Positions 1-3,294 of a DNA stretch of 5,855 nucleotides are shown here, piece after piece. The position numbers and the translations under genes are program-made. The stretch's first letter is position 1, and every line of letters starts with the position of its first letter. This stretch comes from Lactobacillus mulieris (GTDB lineage Bacteria > Bacillota > Bacilli > Lactobacillales > Lactobacillaceae): the NCBI RefSeq assembly GCF_007095465.1, contig NZ_SDGL01000024.1:1-5855 (forward strand), in the 5' to 3' direction. The notes beneath the pieces are model-generated. The model worked only from the letters and a program-made list of their open reading frames with translations, had not been told where the DNA came from and made no database searches.

Positions 1-749
1 CAGACCACACTTCAGGTGAAGCTTTGACATTTAATGATGCTCAAGCAGACCAAAGTTTGAACAACTTCGATAAAGTTTCAGTCAGTGATCCAGATAACTT
101 AACAGACAGTGAAAAGAACCAAGTAGCTGAAAACATCAGGAAGGCAAATAGCGACAAGCACATTTCTGATGTAGAAGTTAAGGACAATGGTCAAACAATT
201 GTGACCTTCGAAGATGGAACACAAAAGGAATTGGATAGAAGTGAAACCATCACCTACCCAGACCACACTTCAGGTGAAGCCTTAACCTTTGATGATGCTC
301 AAGCAGACCAAAGTTTAAATGCATTCGACAAAGTAAAAGTTCAAGACCCAGATAAGTTAACAGATAGCGAAAAGAACCAAGTAGCTGAAAATATCAAGAA
401 TGCTAATAGCGACAAGCATATTGCCGATGTAGAAGTTAAGGATAATGGTCGAACAATTGTGACATTCGAAGATGGAACTCAAAAGGAATTAGATAGAAGT
501 GAAACAATCACGTATCCAGACCATACTTCAGGAGAAGCTTTAAGATTCGATGATACCCAAGCAGAACAAAGTTTAAATGTATTTGACAAGGTAGAAGTTT
601 CGGACCCAGATAAGTTAACAGACTGCGAAAAGAATCAAGTAGCTGAAAATATCAAGAAATCAAATAGCGATAAGCACATTTCTGATGTCGAAGTTAAGGA
701 TAATGGTAGAACAATCATTACCTTTGAAGATGGAACACAAAAGGAACTC
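1..749 (+). repeat. 258-bp tandem repeat (86 aa), about 2.9 copies visible
   Basis: Bases 1-22 are identical to 259-280, and equivalent codons recur at 24, 282 and 540, giving an exact 258-bp period with no indels. Copies run 24-281, 282-539 and 540-749. The last is cut short after GTQKEL, where the sequence leaves the repeat for IPAQTIVEKP. Copies differ mainly at synonymous positions plus a few replacements (for example SVSDPDN, KVQDPDK, EVSDPDK). The tract continues beyond the left edge. Such in-frame repeats form an extended stalk and can change copy number by recombination. Confidence 0.95.
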
Positions 750-1277
750 ATACCTGCCCAAACTATTGTTGAAAAGCCTACTGAAACTCCAGTTACTTCT
801 GCTTCAGTTAATAAAGATAATTTGAAGAAAGAAATGGCTAAGAAAGATCAAATTCACACTTCAGTAGCTTATACAAATGGTAGTGCTGTCAACAAGAAGG
901 CATACGATGAAACATTAGCTAAAGCAGAAGCAGTTTTAGCTGATGAAAATGCAAGCCAAGAGGATGTAGATGCAGCATTAGCAGGATTAATATCTGCGAG
1001 TCAAAAGCTTGATGGAAAAGAATCTGTACCAACATCGACTGAAAAAGACGACACTTCTAATGAAACTAGCAAGTCTAATAACCTATCTAAGTTGTCTGTA
1101 ACGACAACTTCTAAGGTAACTTCAAGTAAGAAGGCACTAGGCAAGAAGTTAGGGACTAATGTAGATAAGTTACCACAAACAGGTTCTCGTGAATCTGAAG
1201 TAAGTGTAATCGGATTAGGTCTTTTAACTTTAGCATTAGCTGTTTTAGGTTTCAAAAAGAAGAAGGATGAACAATAG
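1..1277 (+). CDS. LPXTG-anchored repeat surface protein (adhesin), 3' part; 5' end outside window
   Basis: The frame is open to the left edge (first whole codon at 3, reading DHTSGEA) and stops at TAG 1275-1277, so 424 C-terminal codons are visible. The TTG at 24 lies inside a repeat and is not a start. In order: nearly three copies of an 86-residue repeat (1-749) with the pattern FDKV.V.DPDKLTDSEKNQV, then a beta-like half VEVKDNG.TIVTFEDGTQKEL; a FIVAR-like three-helix module (about 813-1016; KKAYDETLAKAEAVL, ASQEDVDAAL); a Ser/Thr/Lys-rich wall-spanning linker (about 1020-1169); LPQTG (1170-1184); a hydrophobic segment and a KKKKDEQ tail. This is the standard sortase A substrate layout, so the protein should be covalently attached to peptidoglycan with its repeats acting as a stalk. 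The repeat type (DPxxLTxxEKxxV followed by a DG-rich beta half) is common in stalks of Gram-positive LPXTG proteins. The N-terminal binding region and ligand are not visible. A terminator follows, so it is probably the last gene of its transcript. Confidence 0.93.
   Translation, partial: DHTSGEALTFNDAQADQSLNNFDKVSVSDPDNLTDSEKNQVAENIRKANSDKHISDVEVKDNGQTIVTFEDGTQKELDRSETITYPDHTSGEALTFDDAQADQSLNAFDKVKVQDPDKLTDSEKNQVAENIKNANSDKHIADVEVKDNGRTIVTFEDGTQKELDRSETITYPDHTSGEALRFDDTQAEQSLNVFDKVEVSDPDKLTDCEKNQVAENIKKSNSDKHISDVEVKDNGRTIITFEDGTQKELIPAQTIVEKPTETPVTSASVNKDNLKKEMAKKDQIHTSVAYTNGSAVNKKAYDETLAKAEAVLADENASQEDVDAALAGLISASQKLDGKESVPTSTEKDDTSNETSKSNNLSKLSVTTTSKVTSSKKALGKKLGTNVDKLPQTGSRESEVSVIGLGLLTLALAVLGFKKKKDEQ
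1170..1274 (+). other. C-terminal cell-wall sorting signal (LPQTG, membrane segment, Lys tail)
   Basis: LPQTG is encoded at 1170-1184. It is followed by a short polar spacer (SRESEVS), a hydrophobic stretch VIGLGLLTLALAVLGF and the charged tail KKKKDEQ just before the stop. Sortase A cleaves such signals between Thr and Gly and links the Thr to the cell-wall cross-bridge. LPQTG is the usual variant in Lactobacillus. All three required elements are present in order and spacing, so the anchor should be functional. Confidence 0.95.
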
Positions 1278-1326
1278 TGAAGTTGACTAAGTAACTCTCC
1301 CCCCGGGTTAACTTAAGCAATTAACG

Positions 1327-1363
1327 AAGAACAAACAAGAGTATTTCTTGTTTGTTCTTTTTT
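1327..1363 (+). terminator. Rho-independent terminator of the upstream LPXTG gene
   Basis: A perfect 14-bp stem (AAGAACAAACAAGA, 1327-1340, with its complement at 1346-1359) encloses the 5-nt loop GTATT. The T-run 1358-1363 overlaps the end of the stem. It begins about 50 nt after the stop codon. On the minus strand there is no good T-run, so it probably acts only on plus-strand transcripts. Confidence 0.93.
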
Positions 1364-1383
1364 GTAATGGTAAGAGATATGAT

Positions 1384-1413
1384 TTGTGTAAGTAAGTTAA
1401 ACTCTGGCATAAT
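1384..1413 (+). promoter_or_regulatory. Possible sigma-A promoter for the decayed surface-protein gene
   Basis: TTGTGT (1384-1389) and CATAAT (1408-1413) are separated by 18 bp. TGG directly precedes the -10 and gives an extended -10 (TGn). It lies just past the terminator and about 95 bp before the pseudogene ATG, where a promoter is needed. The -35 is only a partial match, and AT-rich DNA yields such matches by chance, so this is tentative. Confidence 0.35.
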
Positions 1414-1490
1414 GCTAATAAAAAGGGATTCAACAATTGGAATATATTACTTGTATTTTAATTTCAACTTAAATTTAGAAAGATTTATAA

Positions 1491-1494
1491 GGGG
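1491..1494 (+). promoter_or_regulatory. Shine-Dalgarno-like GGGG before the pseudogene start
   Basis: AAGGGG precedes the ATG at 1508-1510 with a 13-nt gap, longer than the usual 5-9. The intact gene at 3139 has a similar G-run (GGGGG) with only a 6-nt gap. The wide spacing could be another sign of decay (a small insertion or a lost nearer start codon). Confidence 0.4.
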
Positions 1495-1507
1495 TTATTA
1501 TAAATTC

Positions 1508-1663
1508 ATGAGTAAAGAAAAAGACTCATTTAATGGTTGCTGATCGCCAGCAGTATTTTTCATTGTGTAAAATTAGTGTGGCTTAGCTTCAGTGGTTTTA
1601 GGAACAAGTTTATATTTAGGTATGAGTGCCAGTTATTCTCATGTTTATGCGGCTAATATCAAA
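1508..1663 (+). other. Remnant YSIRK-type signal peptide of the pseudogene
   Basis: Joined over three frames the sequence reads MSKEKDSFN, VADRQQYFSLCKISV, then GLASVVLGTSLYLG and a tail ending VYAANIK. It parallels the intact signal at 3139 (NGRQHFSLRKTTLGLASV, then TLYLGG and VHAAED). The motif Arg has become Cys (TGT instead of CGT) and one base is missing between KISV and GLASV. The AA before NIK marks the likely old signal-peptidase site. Confidence 0.85.
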
Positions 1664-1689
1664 TAAATAGTAATTTATATTATGATGAA

Positions 1690-2330
1690 TTAGATGATGC
1701 ATTGACAGTGGCTAACTATTTGAAAGAAACTTACAAGTTTTATAATGCAGAAGATGCAAAGCAGAAACTTTATTAAACCTACTTACAAAAGCTGAAGCAA
1801 TTCTGACAGGTAGTGAAAAAGATACAACCAGCCAAGCCGGTATTGATGAAGTGACTAGTCAATTAGAACTTGCAACTCGGTCATTAGATAGAACAATAAC
1901 AAATAAAAAGACTTTAGAAGATAATATTCTTATTGCAGAAGAAGCTCAAGATTTAGATAAATATTTAAATGCTAGTGAACAAATAAAAAATAACTTTGAT
2001 AAAGCATTAAAGGATGCGGTAGTCCAAAGAGATAATTCAGATGCGAGTCAAGTGAATGTAGATCAAGTTAGTCAGGCTCTAAATCAAGCCATTGAAAGTC
2101 TTGATGGTCAAGCAACTGATAAATAATCTCTACAAGAGCTGGTAACTACTATCGAAGCTTTTGAAACATTGGGAGATGTATATGATGCTGCAAGTGAAAG
2201 TGAACGCAACCAACTTAATGAAGCTTTGCAGCACGCAACCCAAACATTAGATGAGAGCACATCTCAAGCGGAAGTAAATCAAAGTGAGAAGGAATTAGAA
2301 ACGGCATTTTGGACATTTGGAGAGAATAAT
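1690..2330 (+). repeat. Three degraded FIVAR-like modules of the pseudogene
   Basis: Module 1 spans about 1690-1895 (LDDALTVANYLKETYKFYNA, frameshift, LLTKAEAIL, then LELATRSLD). Module 2 spans about 1903-2123 (LEDNILIAEEAQDLDKYLNA, FDKALKDAVV, DASQVNVDQVSQAL, IESLDG). Module 3 spans about 2127-2330 (LQELVTTIEAFETLGDVYDA, LNEALQHATQTLD, TSQAEVNQSEKELETAF). Each shows the FIVAR pattern: a first helix, a Y-x-x-A step, a second Lys/Ala-rich helix, and a third helix with V..A...L. The modules are diverged from each other, so they are old duplications. In intact proteins FIVAR modules form helical stalks, some with matrix-binding roles. Confidence 0.75.
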
Positions 2331-2571
2331 TATGGGTCAGCTTCAAATTCAGAACCAAAAATTACTGATTCGAAAGCAGAAACTGTAAAACAAGATGAAA
2401 AGAAAATAATACCTGAATCTGAACTAACTCAATCCATAAGTCAGTTGTCGAAAGTGAAAGAAATATCTAAACCAAAAGTTGAAAAAGAAGCTCTGAATGA
2501 TAAAATGAAGATTCAGAAGAAGCAGGTGATTTCTGAAGGTAAAGTAAACAGTAAGCTTCATCTAACCTTTA

Positions 2572-2622
2572 AGTTTAGTAGGATTGCTGACTATGCTTAT
2601 AGCAATGGTAGGCTCAAAGAAA
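2572..2622 (+). other. Out-of-frame remnant of the pseudogene's membrane anchor
   Basis: In the frame starting at 2572 the DNA reads SLVGLLTMLIAMVGSKK, continuing TIKLKDK. This is a typical hydrophobic segment plus basic tail of a sortase substrate, sitting directly before the terminator where the gene should end. The longer open frame across this DNA reads a polar sequence instead, so a shift (net +1, or loss of two) happened upstream, between about 2500 and 2571. No clear LPXTG is left; an EEAGD codon run near 2515-2531 in the third frame might be a worn remnant but is not convincing. Confidence 0.75.
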
Positions 2623-2633
2623 ACAATAAAACT

Positions 2634-2664
2634 AAAAGACAAGCATGTTATTGCTTGTCTTTTT
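2634..2664 (+). terminator. Rho-independent terminator of the decayed gene
   Basis: A perfect 12-bp stem (AAAAGACAAGCA, 2634-2645, paired with 2652-2663) has the 6-nt loop TGTTAT and ends in a five-T run (2660-2664). It lies immediately after the out-of-frame anchor remnant, fixing the old end of the gene. The A-run at its left end might allow weak bidirectional action. Confidence 0.88.
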
Positions 2665-2840
2665 ACTTTGGAACATTATTGAATGGGAGGTTTATTAAAA
2701 AATAATAGATATTTTTATTCTTTACCATTTCTTAATATTTAGAAAATAGAATCGAATAAATCGTTGATATATAAATACTTTACCCATTTTTAAATCTGTA
2801 TAAATAAAAAATATAAAATAACGTCTCTTTATTGATTTTT

Positions 2841-2892
2841 TGTAAATGATATAGATAATCAATGTAAATGATATAGATAATCAATGTAAATG
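2841..2892 (+). repeat. 22-bp tandem repeat, about 2.4 copies
   Basis: Two exact adjacent copies lie at 2841-2862 and 2863-2884, each beginning TGTAAATGATATAG and ending ATAATCAA. A third begins TGTAAATG at 2885-2892 and then diverges, though a GTAAATCAATG tail follows near 2896-2908. There are no spacers between units. It lies about 250 bp upstream of the next gene, outside any core promoter I can identify. Confidence 0.93.
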
Positions 2893-2948
2893 TTTAGTAA
2901 ATCAATGTTTTTTAAAGATCAAATCAAAAAAATAAAATAACTAAAATT

Positions 2949-2956
2949 GGGGGGGG
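2949..2956. repeat. Run of eight G in an AT-rich gap
   Basis: Eight consecutive G follow AAAATT and precede ATAGGAG. Homopolymeric G/C tracts of this length are rare in such AT-rich DNA and prone to slippage. It is outside any coding frame and about 35 bp upstream of the possible -35 at 2992, so length changes could affect the upstream promoter region but would not switch a reading frame. Confidence 0.9.
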
Positions 2957-2991
2957 ATAGGAGCTACCTGTTTACAATAAAATCTTAATTT

Positions 2992-3020
2992 TTGACTATT
3001 TGACGGTACTCGGATAGACT
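2992..3020 (+). promoter_or_regulatory. Possible promoter upstream of the third surface-protein gene
   Basis: TTGACT (2992-2997) is a five-of-six match to the sigma-A -35. A 17-bp spacer leads to TAGACT (3015-3020), a four-of-six -10. Transcription would begin near 3027 and give a leader of about 110 nt containing the hairpin at 3053-3088. An alternative closer pair (TTGTAT 3091-3096 and TAATAT 3113-3118, 16-bp gap) would start after the hairpin and leave a very short leader. The sequence alone does not decide. Confidence 0.45.
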
Positions 3021-3052
3021 ATTGAAAGATTAAAATTAATAACTTGATGTAG

Positions 3053-3092
3053 AGCCGTATTTAGTTGAAATGTAGTACTAAGTGGGCTTTTT
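3053..3092 (+). terminator. Terminator-like hairpin in the leader of the third gene (attenuator candidate)
   Basis: AGCC (3053-3056) pairs with GGCT (3085-3088). After a bulged G at 3057, TATTTAGT (3058-3065) pairs with ACTAAGTG (3077-3084), including two G-T wobbles. The loop is 11 nt and a five-T run (3088-3092) closes it. The stem is weaker than the two terminators that end the upstream genes. It is placed between a possible promoter and the gene's ribosome-binding site, so it could end read-through, end a short leader RNA, or act as an attenuator. I see no T-box or known riboswitch motif. Confidence 0.5.
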
Positions 3093-3127
3093 GTATGTTT
3101 ATGTGTATTAATTAATATTTTTATATC

Positions 3128-3132
3128 GGGGG
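3128..3132 (+). promoter_or_regulatory. Ribosome-binding site of the third surface-protein gene
   Basis: GGGGG ends 6 nt before the ATG at 3139-3141. It pairs with the CCUCC core of 16S rRNA through G-C and G-U pairs. The good spacing, together with the YSIRK signal peptide immediately downstream, fixes the start codon. Confidence 0.8.
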
Positions 3133-3138
3133 TTTGAA

Positions 3139-3294
3139 ATGCTTTCTAAGAACAATAAAAAGCAATACGATTTAAAGCACGCTAATGGGCGTCAACACTT
3201 CTCATTAAGAAAGACTACATTGGGGTTAGCTTCAGTGTTACTTTCAACAACTTTGTATTTAGGTGGAAATAGTGGACAATTAGTACATGCTGCA
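3139..3294 (+). other. YSIRK-type signal peptide
   Basis: The first 52 residues have a basic N-region (MLSKNNKKQ), the motif FSLRK followed by TTLGLASV, a hydrophobic core through TLYLGG, and a probable signal-peptidase site VHAA/ED. In Gram-positive cocci this signal class directs Sec export near the division septum and is nearly always paired with a C-terminal LPXTG, which predicts that the part beyond the window ends in a sorting signal. Confidence 0.92.

Larger units (their letters stand above)
1508..2705 (+). pseudogene. Decayed YSIRK/FIVAR/anchored surface-protein gene (multiple frameshifts and stops)
   Basis: Reading across frames reconstructs one small surface protein. It starts MSKEKDSFN (ATG 1508, stop TGA 1541). 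The next frame continues VADRQQYFSLCKISV (about 1536-1580). A one-base loss near 1580 then returns to GLASVVLGTSLYLG and ends AANIK at TAA 1664. The frame shifts to LDDALTVANYLKETYKFYNAEDAK (TAA 1774), and again near 1756-1775 to LLTKAEAILTG. It continues to an in-frame TAA at 2124-2126, after which the same frame runs 2127-2705. The membrane anchor is in yet another frame at 2572-2622. The content is therefore a YSIRK signal peptide, three FIVAR-like modules, a Lys/Glu/Ser-rich linker and an anchor. The longest uninterrupted piece (2169-2705) runs through the terminator, so its last residues are not original; the ancestral stop was probably near 2630. No functional product is expected. Both neighbouring genes are uninterrupted, which argues against general sequencing error. 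Confidence 0.88.
2706..3138 (+). other. AT-rich intergenic region without a gene
   Basis: I see no coding sequence on either strand in these 433 bases. Base composition is extremely AT-rich and the short open frames have no start with a ribosome site. It contains a 22-bp tandem repeat (2841-2892), a run of eight G (2949-2956), a possible promoter (2992-3020), a terminator-like hairpin (3053-3092) and the ribosome-binding site of the next gene (3128-3132). No terminal inverted repeats or transposase remnant were seen. The stretch 2706-2840 shows nothing I can name. Confidence 0.75.

Noticed and set aside
24..26. TTG as a possible start codon for the first gene
   Set aside because: It is an internal Leu codon of the 86-residue repeat (GEALTF). 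The frame is open to the left edge and no ribosome-binding site precedes it.
1001..1255. Minus-strand open frame opposite the linker and anchor of the first gene
   Set aside because: It mirrors the coding sequence, has no ribosome site or promoter, and encodes no recognisable protein.
1352..1543. Plus-strand 63-codon open frame as an independent small gene
   Set aside because: It begins inside the terminator stem. Only its last 11 codons (from ATG 1508) are meaningful, as the start of the decayed gene.
1533..1586. ATG 1533 as a short ORF reading MVADRQQYFSLCKISVA
   Set aside because: It is the middle segment of the broken YSIRK signal peptide, without its own ribosome site, ending after 17 codons.
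1851..2126. Independent small protein starting at GTG 1851
   Set aside because: The same frame extends upstream without a stop to 1746 and matches FIVAR helices across the supposed start. No ribosome site is present, so it is a pseudogene fragment.
1508..2705. Sequencing error as the cause of the broken gene
   Set aside because: The lesions are confined to this gene, include a nonsense codon and an Arg-to-Cys codon change, and do not all lie in homopolymers. Read data would still be the decisive test.
2764..2804. Promoter-like elements TTGATA (2764) and TATAAA (2799)
   Set aside because: The pairings give spacers far from 17 bp or poor partners, and no gene follows at a suitable distance.
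2841..2892. CRISPR-like repeat
   Set aside because: The 22-bp units are directly adjacent with no spacers and no cas genes nearby; it is a simple tandem repeat.
3044..3076. Two ATG-TAG minimal ORFs in the leader (3047-3052 and 3070-3075) as a translational switch
   Set aside because: Neither has a ribosome-binding site, and such hexamers arise readily in AT-rich DNA.
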